Shown here piece after piece: positions 34,634-43,957 of a DNA stretch of 64,000 nt. Made by a program: the position numbers and the translations under genes. The notes beneath the pieces are model-generated. The model made no database searches. It was given only the letters and a program-made list of their open reading frames with translations, and was not told the DNA's origin. How positions within the stretch are numbered: the stretch's first letter is position 1; every line of letters starts with the position of its first letter. Origin of the DNA: Lacrimispora defluvii (GTDB lineage Bacteria; Bacillota; Clostridia; Lachnospirales; Lachnospiraceae); assembly GCA_013036995.1 (NCBI GenBank), contig JAAOXG010000039.1, positions 186,001 to 250,000 on the forward strand. Direction: 5' to 3'.

Positions 34634-36316
34634 ATGCTGGTACGAATATTTCTGCAGCTTTTAAACATGAGCATCACATCAGGCATTGTCATTGCCTTTG
34701 TGTTGGTTGTAAGAATTATATTACAAAAAGCACCAAAAGTATTCTCTTATATGCTGTGGTCGGTGGTTCTGTTCCGTTTGATTTGTCCGTTTTCCTTTGA
34801 GAGCATATTTAGTCTTCTGCCTGCAAAGGCAAATCCAATCACACAGGATATCCTCTATATCCAAACGCCAACAGCTGATACTGGTATTGGCGTAATCAAT
34901 CATTCTGTTAATGCGATTCTTCCAGCTGCAACACCGCAAACCAGCGCGAATCCATTACAGATCTGGATAGTAATCTTTAGTTATATATGGTTACTTGGTG
35001 TTGCAGCTTTGCTGGTATATAGTCTAATTGCGCTCTTTCGCCTAAAAAAAGAATTAATGAATGCCACCCTATATGGAGATAATATTTTTATTTCGTCCAG
35101 GATTGACACCGCCTTTGTCATGGGTGTTTTTTGCCCAAAGATTTATCTTCCCTCCAATTTAAACGCTACGGAGCGAAGCTATATTCTGCTTCATGAACAA
35201 ACACATGTTAAACGGCTTGACCACATATTCAAGCTCATAAGCTTTTTGCTTCTATGCATCCATTGGTTTAACCCTTTTGTGTGGGGCGCATTTTTTCTCA
35301 GTGGCAAGGATATGGAGATGTCCTGCGATGAAGCAGTTATTAAACGGCTGGGGAGTGATGTTAAAAAGGATTATTCTGCCTCCCTACTGACTCTTGCGAC
35401 GGGCAGAAGAATTATAAGCGGTACACCTCTTGCCTTTGGCGAAGGGGATACAAAAGTCAGAATTAGAAATGTGCTGAATTATAGAAAGCCCAGGTTTTGG
35501 ACGCTTTTAGTTGCCGTATCCGCCGTTGTTTTTGTGGTAATCGGCCTGGCAACAAGTCCAAGGGATTTACCTGAGGGATTTGCCGCTGTCAATGCAACCA
35601 TACTTAAAATCGACAAAACCAATCAGACCATCACAGTAAAGGGAATTGATACCAATAGTCCCATTGGTGATAATTGTATTGTCAGCTGGAAGGATGCAAA
35701 TCTTCAGACAGTGATCAGCAAAGAGGAACTAATCATATTAACCATTGATGATTTCGCTGAAGGTGACCGTGTGGTGCTCTTTTTAGGTGAAATCCAGGAA
35801 AGTTATCCCACAAGGGCAAAGGCTACCACAATCCAGTTAGAGCCAAAAGAAACGTTAGTTACTGAGTACCCGATTATAGATTTGTGGAATGCACGTACCA
35901 AGTATGTGGGTGATAATGCCGCGGTTGGAAATTTAATTGGTTTGCTGCCTGTTCCAATGGGCATTAAATATGACCATTTTGAATTACAAACTTCTTCCCC
36001 GCCATATAAGGTTACACTTGTATATTCTGTTCCAACACAATTCCTTTCAGATTATAGTGAAAGTTCAGCCGCATCTGATACATTCCGGGCAAACGCCCTT
36101 TTCTTACTGGCTTTAATAGAAAATGCAGATGAGGTCCAAGTTACTTTAACAGATGGCAGCCAGAAAATTGAGTTTACCAATGGACGGGATTGGGCTGATC
36201 ACGCTGTAGAAGGAGAAGTGGCTGACTATGGGAAGAGTCCCGAAAAATTACAGGAGTTGTTTCATTACATTGGATCCGAAATAACTGATGAAGCAGCTAC
36301 CGCAAGAAGATTCTGA
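34634..36316 (+). CDS. BlaR1-like M56 zinc metalloprotease sensor with DUF4825
   Basis: A 560-residue membrane sensor-protease. Four helices in residues 1-310 flank the M56 catalytic site HEQTH at 187-191 followed by RLDH, and the downstream SCDEAVIKRLG segment with its zinc ligand Glu. The extracellular half is not the penicillin-binding domain of true BlaR1. It contains a strand-rich part (ATILKIDKTNQTITVKG) and a DUF4825-like part (IIDLWNARTKYVGDNAAVG). The ligand is therefore probably not a beta-lactam. It follows the BlaI-type gene almost directly and should cleave that repressor on signal. Confidence 0.85.
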   Translation: MLVRIFLQLLNMSITSGIVIAFVLVVRIILQKAPKVFSYMLWSVVLFRLICPFSFESIFSLLPAKANPITQDILYIQTPTADTGIGVINHSVNAILPAATPQTSANPLQIWIVIFSYIWLLGVAALLVYSLIALFRLKKELMNATLYGDNIFISSRIDTAFVMGVFCPKIYLPSNLNATERSYILLHEQTHVKRLDHIFKLISFLLLCIHWFNPFVWGAFFLSGKDMEMSCDEAVIKRLGSDVKKDYSASLLTLATGRRIISGTPLAFGEGDTKVRIRNVLNYRKPRFWTLLVAVSAVVFVVIGLATSPRDLPEGFAAVNATILKIDKTNQTITVKGIDTNSPIGDNCIVSWKDANLQTVISKEELIILTIDDFAEGDRVVLFLGEIQESYPTRAKATTIQLEPKETLVTEYPIIDLWNARTKYVGDNAAVGNLIGLLPVPMGIKYDHFELQTSSPPYKVTLVYSVPTQFLSDYSESSAASDTFRANALFLLALIENADEVQVTLTDGSQKIEFTNGRDWADHAVEGEVADYGKSPEKLQELFHYIGSEITDEAATARRF

Positions 36317-36335
36317 AGGTGCTGATAAGAAAAAC

Positions 36336-36381
36336 ATCAACCATGGTTATTGATATTTAGATTTCAATAACCATGATTGAT
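36336..36381. terminator. Hairpin between convergent genes
   Basis: A 12-bp perfect stem CATGGTTATTGA/TCAATAACCATG (36342-36353 and 36364-36375) extended by ATCAA/TTGAT. It lies between the BlaR1-like gene and the convergent gene at 36400. No clean T-run, so termination is likely but not certain. Confidence 0.5.
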
Positions 36382-36399
36382 GACTTGAAAGGATAACCT

Positions 36400-37710
36400 T
36401 TATTTTACTTTATTCCAGCGGTATTGGTAAACATAATCGATGTTTCCGTCATCCTGACTTATTTTATATAAGTTACCGTTGGAAATGATATAAAACCAAC
36501 CCTCTTGTTTGGAGATGGAAAAAGTATTTTTCCACATACCAGTGTTTTTATACTCGATAGTTTTAGTCCATTTAATAGAATGCTGGTTAAGCGAAACCAT
36601 GGAAATGGTTAAATTCTCATCATTTCTCTTTTGATGGTAAGCGATTAGTGCTGAATTTCTATCCTCAGCCCACAATATGCTCATATCTAATAAATCTGAA
36701 TAATAAGCAGTGCTTGCCTGTTGTACCCACTGCAAGTCCTCTTCTGATAACTTTATTGGGTTCCTTGAATTGGAAAATTTTTCAGATAAAACATTCTTAT
36801 AATCCGGACTTTCTGTTACTATATTGTTAACCATATCAACCTTATAGTATTTACCATCCAATGCATATAAATATAATTCATTTTCCGAAACAAGTTCATA
36901 ATCAATTTCATTATAGCTTAAATTATCTTTTAGTTCTGGGAGTTTCTTTACCCATTCTTTCTCTGTAATGTTTATTTTTCCTGTTTTCGGATTTATAAAG
37001 TTCAGCACCTTTTTCTTATTATCTAAAGTTAGAATGCCATTGACACTTTCCCCTATGACGTATTCCTGCCAGCCAGATAAGCGGGTCCAGCACTTTTTCC
37101 CATCCTTTAAGTTAACTGCAGCAAGTGTAAACTTAACAACATTTGTGGTTATTCCATTTTCAACCCCATTGGGAAGCACCATTCTCATTTTATTGATTGC
37201 TAACGTTTCATTCCCTTCGCCCACAATTACCGTGGGAGACTCTAATTCAATCCTGACAGAACTAAGCGCACCATTAAATACGATCAGAGCAAAAGAACCT
37301 ATCAGGAATTCTGAAAAAAGAATCAAAATAATGGTCCAAATCGTATCCCCTATACTTTTCTCTCTCTTTAGAATCTTCTTTATCCCTTTTATCAGAAATA
37401 ACAGACAACTGATAACCATAACTGAGTAGATTATATATAGAACAATGTCTTGCATAAACCAGCCACCAGGTAACCAATTAATAAAAAACCGTTTCCTGAG
37501 TAATAGAAAAATAAGTTCACCTAATAAAAAATACATCATTAAAAGCAGGAACAGCTTGCGGAAATAATAATGATTGCTCTCTTCCGCTGTACTTTTTATA
37601 TTCTTATAGGTAAGCAAACATATGCGAAATAAAACCCAGCCATATAATCCTGTTAATACAACATTATGAATAATATCCTTATTGTAAATCCATGAAATAA
37701 AAAAATTCAA
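36400..37710 (-). CDS. Membrane protein with extracytoplasmic beta-rich (PQQ-like) domain
   Basis: A 436-residue protein with five hydrophobic helices in about residues 1-165 and a large soluble region. The soluble part contains repeated DGKKCWTRLSGW, VKKVLNFINPKTGK-like, YALDGKYYKVDM and ISNGNLYKISQDDG segments, as in beta-propeller sensors where Trp and 'dG' turns recur. This suggests a periplasmic-side binding domain. It precedes nothing on its own strand and stands next to a two-component operon. I do not recognise a named family. Confidence 0.6.
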   Translation of the reverse strand: MNFFISWIYNKDIIHNVVLTGLYGWVLFRICLLTYKNIKSTAEESNHYYFRKLFLLLMMYFLLGELIFLLLRKRFFINWLPGGWFMQDIVLYIIYSVMVISCLLFLIKGIKKILKREKSIGDTIWTIILILFSEFLIGSFALIVFNGALSSVRIELESPTVIVGEGNETLAINKMRMVLPNGVENGITTNVVKFTLAAVNLKDGKKCWTRLSGWQEYVIGESVNGILTLDNKKKVLNFINPKTGKINITEKEWVKKLPELKDNLSYNEIDYELVSENELYLYALDGKYYKVDMVNNIVTESPDYKNVLSEKFSNSRNPIKLSEEDLQWVQQASTAYYSDLLDMSILWAEDRNSALIAYHQKRNDENLTISMVSLNQHSIKWTKTIEYKNTGMWKNTFSISKQEGWFYIISNGNLYKISQDDGNIDYVYQYRWNKVK

Positions 37711-37734
37711 TATAATTCTCTCCTTAAAATTTTC

Positions 37735-38580
37735 TTAATAACATCTCACAAAAACCTCATGAACCCCTTCGTAGTACCCAACCATAAATACTGTTTTTGT
37801 ACTGTCCATGCCGTCGGTGGCAAATTTTTTATATTGGCTTGCGTTCTCCGTGATTGGGTTATCATCTGTTATATCCTTGAAGTTGGTTATACCCAGTCTT
37901 TCCAGCCAGGCTTTTGCAAGAGTATCCGGTTCAAAATTCTCCCCTTCCAGTTCCTTCACCCTGAATGCGAATCCATAAAGTTTTCCAGTTTCTGCATCCA
38001 CATAAGCTTCCATTAACGCAAATGGTAAATTATCATTTGGCACAGGGGGAACGGCGGTACTGTACTCAATTTGCCAGACAGGTACATTTTTCTGAGGATC
38101 AAGCATATAGACCGCAGAATAAAGCTGACCGCTACATGGGTTTAAGTTCAGATTCTGCAGGCTCCTATCTTCTTTTAAGCCAGTACAGGTACCGATAATT
38201 TCATTCAGTTCGGTTTTGCAGGCCTCCGCTGCCTGGTTTACATCAAGTTCATCTCCATAGGCACCGCGATTGTTTTTCACATAAGCGAACGACATAACGG
38301 TATCTCCCCTTCCGGATCGTATGGCCTTTTCCCGAAGGGCTGCTGCGTAATCACTTTGTAGTATATTACGGTTGCCGAGTGCCATTGACACGATATAAAG
38401 CCTCTCCTGTTCAGATAAAGAGGAATATTGAAAGCTCTCCGGAGATATGGCATTGTTTTCCCTGTGCACCACACCCATCATGGAATTGTCGCGGAAACGA
38501 GCCAGTCTTGCCGGCATAAATATAGAAAGAGCAATAACGAAAGAAACCAGCAACAAAACTACCGCATATTTTTTATTCAT
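37735..38580 (-). CDS. Exported protein of unknown function in a two-component operon
   Basis: A 281-residue protein with an N-terminal hydrophobic segment (KKYAVVLLLVSFVIALSIFM) that could anchor it or be cleaved. The rest is soluble and contains YVDAETGKLYGFAFRVKEL, a strand pair resembling PepSY/YpeB-like regions. Its start overlaps the end of the histidine kinase gene by 8 bp, tying it to the kinase transcript. It may modulate the kinase or be the system's output. Function not assigned. Confidence 0.55.
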   Translation of the reverse strand: MNKKYAVVLLLVSFVIALSIFMPARLARFRDNSMMGVVHRENNAISPESFQYSSLSEQERLYIVSMALGNRNILQSDYAAALREKAIRSGRGDTVMSFAYVKNNRGAYGDELDVNQAAEACKTELNEIIGTCTGLKEDRSLQNLNLNPCSGQLYSAVYMLDPQKNVPVWQIEYSTAVPPVPNDNLPFALMEAYVDAETGKLYGFAFRVKELEGENFEPDTLAKAWLERLGITNFKDITDDNPITENASQYKKFATDGMDSTKTVFMVGYYEGVHEVFVRCY

Positions 38581-39997
38581 TATTCAAAACCTCCAGGTTG
38601 AAGCTTACTGTAGTCCCCATACCCACTACACTCCCAATTTTGAGATCCGTGCCATGCAACCGTGCAATTTCAGCACAAAGCGTAAGCCCAAGTCCGGCAC
38701 CGTGGCGGCTGCGTGAACGTGATTTGTCAACCATGTAAAAAGCTTCTGTAAGCCTGCTCAAATGTTCCGGCGGAATGCCACAGCCACAATCATGGATGGT
38801 AAACGTATACCTGCCGTCTGCTGCGATTCCTGTCACCTCCACTAACCCCGATGGCTCAGAGACCTTAACGGCGTTATCCACCAGATTTGCAACCATTGTT
38901 TTTATAAGTGACATCTCCCCATAAACCTCACGTTCCTCGTACTGAATACGCAAAATGATGTCAAGCTTGGAGAAAGTGTCACGTATGTATTCAAAAATGG
39001 TTTTTGTAACAAACGTGCCGGACGGCTTTTCCGTACGTTTTAAAACGATCAGGTCCAGCAAATTAAAGCTCAGCTTTTCCAGCCTTCGCCCTTCCTGATA
39101 AATATAGTCAGCGGAGAGTAACAGCTTTTCTTCCTCCAGCTTTTGGGATCTCATCATATCTGCATAGCCGATGATTGCCGTCAGAGGTGTCTTCAATTCA
39201 TGGGCGAATACACCAACAAACTCCTCCTGCGCCCGGGCTGCCTCCTGCAGCTGATAGACATTTTCTTCCAGTGACATGGCCATCTCATTAAAGTCCTGGG
39301 TAAGGGATCCAAGTTCATCGCTGCTTATTTTTTTCGCCCGTGCCCCATAATTACCTTTCGCCATCTTTTTTGCCGCCGCGGAAAGAAATCTAACGGGACG
39401 CGTCAACCAATAGGATGACATAAAAATAATAATTCCCACACAAATCAGAATGACAATGCAAACACGTCTGTAAATTGAAAACCCTGACTCACGCTCCATA
39501 AACACATTCGTAATATCAGTTAACGTTTCAAGGGAAAGGGAACGGTCGATAATGCCAAGCGTTGCAGCCGTCTGGATATAATAGCGTCTGTCAATGGGAA
39601 TAATCCGGTATGCCAGTTCTTTGGTGCTTCCGTCATCCTCAAATCCCTGATCCATATCCCCTTTCATGCTTACGCTGCCTGCGGGAAAGCCTTCGCTGGC
39701 GTAAAGCGGAGCACTATCCTCGCCGCATATTCGAACATAGCGGTTCTCGCCGCCCGTATCCAGCCTTTGTGCAATTCGGGCAATGTCCTGGTCTTGTAAA
39801 TGCTCATATTTATAAGGAATGTTCAGCGCTGATATTTCAAAACCGAAGCGGATAATTCCGCTTTCGTCCATTACCTGCTTGGTTTCACGTGCAAGGGAGG
39901 TCTGAAACATCGAATTCACAATATAATAACCGCCGACTGCGAGGGTGGCTGCCACAATTGAAATTGTCCATAAAAATAATTTCAAAGAGAATTTCAC
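38573..39997 (-). CDS. Sensor histidine kinase
   Basis: The start is set at GTG 39997 (KFSLKLFLWTISIVAATLAV), overlapping the response regulator stop in a GTGA; the frame is open 16 codons further. The 474-residue kinase has two membrane helices flanking an extracytoplasmic domain of about 150 residues, a HAMP (RPVRFLSAAAKKMAKGNYGARA), the H-box FAHELKTPLTAIIGYADM, an N-box VDNAVKVSE, and G-box motifs HDCGCGIP and GAGLGLTLC. The input domain has no recognisable fold. It pairs with the response regulator directly upstream. Confidence 0.92.
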   Translation of the reverse strand: MKFSLKLFLWTISIVAATLAVGGYYIVNSMFQTSLARETKQVMDESGIIRFGFEISALNIPYKYEHLQDQDIARIAQRLDTGGENRYVRICGEDSAPLYASEGFPAGSVSMKGDMDQGFEDDGSTKELAYRIIPIDRRYYIQTAATLGIIDRSLSLETLTDITNVFMERESGFSIYRRVCIVILICVGIIIFMSSYWLTRPVRFLSAAAKKMAKGNYGARAKKISSDELGSLTQDFNEMAMSLEENVYQLQEAARAQEEFVGVFAHELKTPLTAIIGYADMMRSQKLEEEKLLLSADYIYQEGRRLEKLSFNLLDLIVLKRTEKPSGTFVTKTIFEYIRDTFSKLDIILRIQYEEREVYGEMSLIKTMVANLVDNAVKVSEPSGLVEVTGIAADGRYTFTIHDCGCGIPPEHLSRLTEAFYMVDKSRSRSRHGAGLGLTLCAEIARLHGTDLKIGSVVGMGTTVSFNLEVLNNE

Positions 39998-40653
39998 TTC
40001 GGTACCTCCAGCCTGTAACCGACCTTGAATACGGTAACCAGACAATGTTCCCAGCCCAGCTTTTTACGCAAACGCTGAACGTGTAAATCCACCGTACGGC
40101 TGTCTCCGTCGAAATCACTCTCCCAAACCCGCTCGTATATCATATCACGGTAAAGCGCAATGTTTTTATTATGTACGAACAGGCTGAGTAAGCCGAACTC
40201 TTTTGCGGTAAGTTCTAATTTACATCCATTCTTATCGGCTCTGTATGCGTCAAAATCTATAGTTACTCCCTCAATTTCCATAACACTTTCGGCTTTGTGA
40301 TAACGTCTGAGCACAGCTTCAACACGCGCCAGCAGTTCCACCATATCAAAAGGCTTAACAAGGTAATCATCTGCTCCCAGCCGCAATCCTTTCACTCTGT
40401 CACTGACCTCATGTTTCGCCGTAATGAATATAACCGGTGTTTTTGTGGGCCTGATGTAGTCCATCAGTTCATAGCCGGAAACTCCCGGCAGCATAATGTC
40501 CAGCAATATCAGGTCAAAACTATTTGCTTCTATCAGGTTCGCCCCTATTACACCGTCCTCTGCCGTTTGGCAATCATAGCCCGCTAATGTTAGCTGCATA
40601 TCAATTAAATCACGAATCGCTTTTTCATCTTCTACAATTAATATTTTCATCAT
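39994..40653 (-). CDS. OmpR-family response regulator
   Basis: A response regulator of about 219 residues. ATG 40653 or the adjacent ATG 40650 is the start, behind GGGGGTGG; a TTG five codons up keeps the frame. Receiver motifs are KILIVEDEKAIR, LILLDIMLPGVSG (phospho-Asp), VIFITAKHEVSDRVKGLRLG and DDYLVKPFD. The winged-helix output ends with YRDMIYERVWESDFDGDSRTVDLHVQRLRKKLG. It sits between a secreted FG-GAP-like protein gene upstream and its kinase. Confidence 0.93.
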   Translation of the reverse strand: MMKILIVEDEKAIRDLIDMQLTLAGYDCQTAEDGVIGANLIEANSFDLILLDIMLPGVSGYELMDYIRPTKTPVIFITAKHEVSDRVKGLRLGADDYLVKPFDMVELLARVEAVLRRYHKAESVMEIEGVTIDFDAYRADKNGCKLELTAKEFGLLSLFVHNKNIALYRDMIYERVWESDFDGDSRTVDLHVQRLRKKLGWEHCLVTVFKVGYRLEVPK

Positions 40654-40655
40654 AT

Positions 40656-41735
40656 CTACCACCCCCAATACTTACGCGCCGCCTGCACGACGTCGTCCAT
40701 TGTTTCTCTTCCTGTAAGTCTGCCGACAAACGCCTTATGAAAATCAGTGTCCTCAAAAAAATACCCGTCACGCTGATAATAAATCGAAAAATCAGTTACA
40801 GCATGAGTTTCGTTATTGTGGTCCAGTTTGATGTAATTGGCAAGCACGGATAAGTCGGCCCAGCCGTCACCGTCCACATCTTTAAAAGAAATCCCCGGCA
40901 TTTCGCTAAAGTTATCGTAATCCCTCATGGCCTGAAAATTCCAGAGAACCCGTCCCTCTTTATCTGCGAGGTACAGAACAAAAATATAATGACTGCCCAT
41001 TTTATAAGTCCCGGGAACCACGGAGACCGCACCAAACTTTTCAAAGTTTGCATCAAACGTTTGATATTTGAGCGGCTTAAAACCGCCTTCTATCAACTCA
41101 TCCATTGTCGCAGCACTATATAAAAATTCGGAGGACTGCCCACCTCCCGCAAATGCATCCATCATGTTGATGTCTGTATTCATGTTGAAGCGGTTAATCT
41201 TGTCGCTAATACGCCAATCCCTGTAAAAACCGCCCTTTTTTTTATTTTGAAATAATATATCTCCAATTTTGTATTCCACGCCATCGTAGATACAATGGGT
41301 AATCAGCAATAGATCCAAAAGACCGTCTTGATTAACGTCGCGGGCTCCGATTGCAGCTATTGAAATATTCGGCTGATAAAGAGCACCTTTTTCAATATAA
41401 TTACATTCAAGGTCTTCTGTCTTATATATAATGCTGCCATCGGCGTCAGCGATAAACAGTGCAGCTCTGCCCAGCACAGAATGAACGGCGGAATACACAA
41501 CGCAGTCCTTTTTCTTACCACTTTCATTGCTGATTAGCGAAAAATCATCAATCACATGAGCTTTATCTGATGTGATATAACCGTTTGCAGCTACATCGGC
41601 AAGCGTGTTTATGGATTGAAATCTGGCGAGGTGGGAAGCTGCAGTGGGAGTTTCAGCATAGACATCAGAAGTCAGAGACAGGAATGCAGTCAGGATTGTC
41701 AGACACAATAAAAGCGGAATGTAACTCTTTTTCAT
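40656..41735 (-). CDS. Secreted FG-GAP/VCBS-like protein
   Basis: A 359-residue protein with a signal peptide (KKSYIPLLLCLTILTAFLSL, cleavage near VYA). Two calcium-loop motifs, ARDVNQDGLLDLLLITH and SFKDVDGDGWADLSVLAN, mark FG-GAP/VCBS-type repeats, usual in extracellular binding proteins. It is the first gene of a run with response regulator, kinase and an exported protein. It shares motifs with the lipoproteins at 1297-2267 and 18027-18656. It may act as the ligand-binding partner of the kinase; the ligand is unknown. Confidence 0.75.
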   Translation of the reverse strand: MKKSYIPLLLCLTILTAFLSLTSDVYAETPTAASHLARFQSINTLADVAANGYITSDKAHVIDDFSLISNESGKKKDCVVYSAVHSVLGRAALFIADADGSIIYKTEDLECNYIEKGALYQPNISIAAIGARDVNQDGLLDLLLITHCIYDGVEYKIGDILFQNKKKGGFYRDWRISDKINRFNMNTDINMMDAFAGGGQSSEFLYSAATMDELIEGGFKPLKYQTFDANFEKFGAVSVVPGTYKMGSHYIFVLYLADKEGRVLWNFQAMRDYDNFSEMPGISFKDVDGDGWADLSVLANYIKLDHNNETHAVTDFSIYYQRDGYFFEDTDFHKAFVGRLTGRETMDDVVQAARKYWGW

Positions 41736-41911
41736 AATAGAAACTTCCTCACAATGTATTTTATTGTTTTATTAAATCTTAACATAAGATTTTAACGAAA
41801 GCTATCAGATATTTGTTTATGATACAATTCCGATACATCTTTGAAGCTTTTATGATGGATGAACAAGGTAATATATACTCATAAAACAAAAGAATAAAAG
41901 GGGTGTATTAA

Positions 41912-43957
41912 ATGAGTAAATTAAAAAAGTTTTTTTATTTAAATCTGTTCCTATTGTTATTAACTACTCCTGCTGTCACGGTGTTTGCCGATGATTTTAC
42001 AGGGAATGATGAAAACCGGATTCTTGCGCCGTACTATTTCATAGAAGATGGCGATCCTTCAACAGACAAGCTCCCATTGAAGGAAACAGATGTGAAAACA
42101 AATATCAACGGTATCATAGCCGAAACTTATGTCACACAAATTTATACCAATGAGGGCCAAAAACCAATTAACGCGAAGTATGTTTTTCCTGGTTCAACAA
42201 AAGTTGCAGTGCACGGCATGACTATGCAGATAGGCGATGAAATTATAAAGGCAAAAATCAAGGAACATGTGGAAGCAAAGCAGGAATTTGAAGAAGCAAA
42301 AACGGAAGGCAAAAGCGCTTCTTTGCTGGAGCAGGATCGTCCCAATGTCTTTACTATGAATGTAGCAAACATCATGCCAGGTGATATTGTTAAAGTGGAA
42401 CTGCATTACACGGAAACAATCACCTCAACCGATGGTAAATATGAGTTTGTTTTTCCAACGGTGGTTGGACCAAGGTACGTAAGCAAAACAGCTGACCCGT
42501 CAGATGACCGCAATGCTTTTACAGAAAGTCCATATCTCAAAGACGGCAAAACACCTCCCGGCAGTTATAACATAACGGTTAATTTAACTTCTGCGGTTCC
42601 GATTTCCAATGTTAATTGCCAGTCACATAAAATTGTAACAGAGATTGACAACAACAAGGCACTCATCACTTTGGAGAACCCAAAAGAATACGCTGGTAAT
42701 CGTGATTTTATCCTTAATTATTCTCTTAGCGGCAGCGGAATAAGCAGTGGGCTTATGCTTAACAAAGGGGGCGTTTCTGGAGAAGACACCTCGAAAGAAA
42801 ACTTTTATATGCTGACAATTCAGCCGCCGGAACGCGTCACGGTAGAGGACATACTTCCCCGCGAATATATTTTCGTGTTGGATGTTTCGGGTTCCATGAA
42901 CGGTTATCCAATTGACACAGCAAAGAATCTAATCGGGAATCTGGTCAGTAAACTTCGCCCCACGGATACTTTTAATGTAATTTTATTTGCCGGCACATCG
43001 GCACAAATGTCACCAAAATCATTACCAGCAACCAGTTATAACATTAACCTGGCGCTGGATCTAATAGAAAAGGAAGAAGGCGGCGGCGGAACGGAGCTTA
43101 TCCCAGCACTGCAATCCGCCATAAATATTCCTCGAACAAGTAAAGATGTGGCACGCAGCGTCATTATTATAACTGATGGCTACATTTCTGAGGAATCGGA
43201 AATCTTTGATATCATAGGCAGGAACTTAGGCGAAACAGATTTCTTCTCCTTTGGAATTGGTGATGGTGTAAACCGCTATTTAATTGAAGGCATTGCAAAA
43301 GTGGGGCAGGGGGAAGCGTTTGTTGTAACAGACCCTGCAAAAGCTGATGAAGAAGCCGCAAATTTCCGCAGCTACATACAATCCCCAATTCTGAGAAACA
43401 TTAAGGTAACGTATAACGGTTTTGACGCCTACGATGTGGAGCCAAAGAAATTGCCTACACTTTTTGCTAAAAGACCAATTGTGATGTACGGTAAATGGAA
43501 AGGTGAGGCAGAGGGAACCATAGAAATAACAGGGACGAAAGGCAACGGAGAGGCTTACAGGCAGGTAATTGAAGTTGCCGGTGCACAGCCTCAGGAAAAT
43601 AATTCGGCATTACCATACTTATGGGCCCGGGCAAGGGTGGAGCAGCTTATGGATTATGGCACCCTGCAAGAGGAAAACAGTATGGAACGCGTCAAAAAAG
43701 AAGTAACTCAAATCGGACTGGATTACAGCATGCTCACACCGTATACCTCCTTTATTGCTGTTACAGAACAGGTTCGCAACACTGGTAATGAGGCCAATGA
43801 TGTTAATCAGCCGCTTCCACTCCCACTTCATGTTTCAAATAATGCAGTAGGCTCCTACACCAGCGGCTCTGAGCCGGGAATTGCTGCTGTAATTGTAATC
43901 GGAGTATTCACGTTGATGATTGGAGGTGTACGGCGATTAAGGAAACGTGCGTCATGA
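41912..43957 (+). CDS. VIT/von Willebrand factor A protein, likely exosortase substrate
   Basis: A 681-residue exported protein. After a signal peptide (residues 1-26) comes a VIT domain (about 45-170: DVKTNINGIIAETYVTQIYTN, AKYVFPGSTKVAVHGMTMQI, NVANIMPGDIVKVELHYTET). A VWA domain follows, with the MIDAS DVSGSMNG near 325-332 and TDGYISEESE. The C-terminus has a small GSYTSGSEPGIAA motif, a hydrophobic helix and the basic tail RRLRKRAS, the layout of an exosortase sorting signal. The start is behind AAAAGGGG. It overlaps the next gene, an exosortase, by 4 bp, which supports the substrate assignment. Confidence 0.88.
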   Translation: MSKLKKFFYLNLFLLLLTTPAVTVFADDFTGNDENRILAPYYFIEDGDPSTDKLPLKETDVKTNINGIIAETYVTQIYTNEGQKPINAKYVFPGSTKVAVHGMTMQIGDEIIKAKIKEHVEAKQEFEEAKTEGKSASLLEQDRPNVFTMNVANIMPGDIVKVELHYTETITSTDGKYEFVFPTVVGPRYVSKTADPSDDRNAFTESPYLKDGKTPPGSYNITVNLTSAVPISNVNCQSHKIVTEIDNNKALITLENPKEYAGNRDFILNYSLSGSGISSGLMLNKGGVSGEDTSKENFYMLTIQPPERVTVEDILPREYIFVLDVSGSMNGYPIDTAKNLIGNLVSKLRPTDTFNVILFAGTSAQMSPKSLPATSYNINLALDLIEKEEGGGGTELIPALQSAINIPRTSKDVARSVIIITDGYISEESEIFDIIGRNLGETDFFSFGIGDGVNRYLIEGIAKVGQGEAFVVTDPAKADEEAANFRSYIQSPILRNIKVTYNGFDAYDVEPKKLPTLFAKRPIVMYGKWKGEAEGTIEITGTKGNGEAYRQVIEVAGAQPQENNSALPYLWARARVEQLMDYGTLQEENSMERVKKEVTQIGLDYSMLTPYTSFIAVTEQVRNTGNEANDVNQPLPLPLHVSNNAVGSYTSGSEPGIAAVIVIGVFTLMIGGVRRLRKRAS

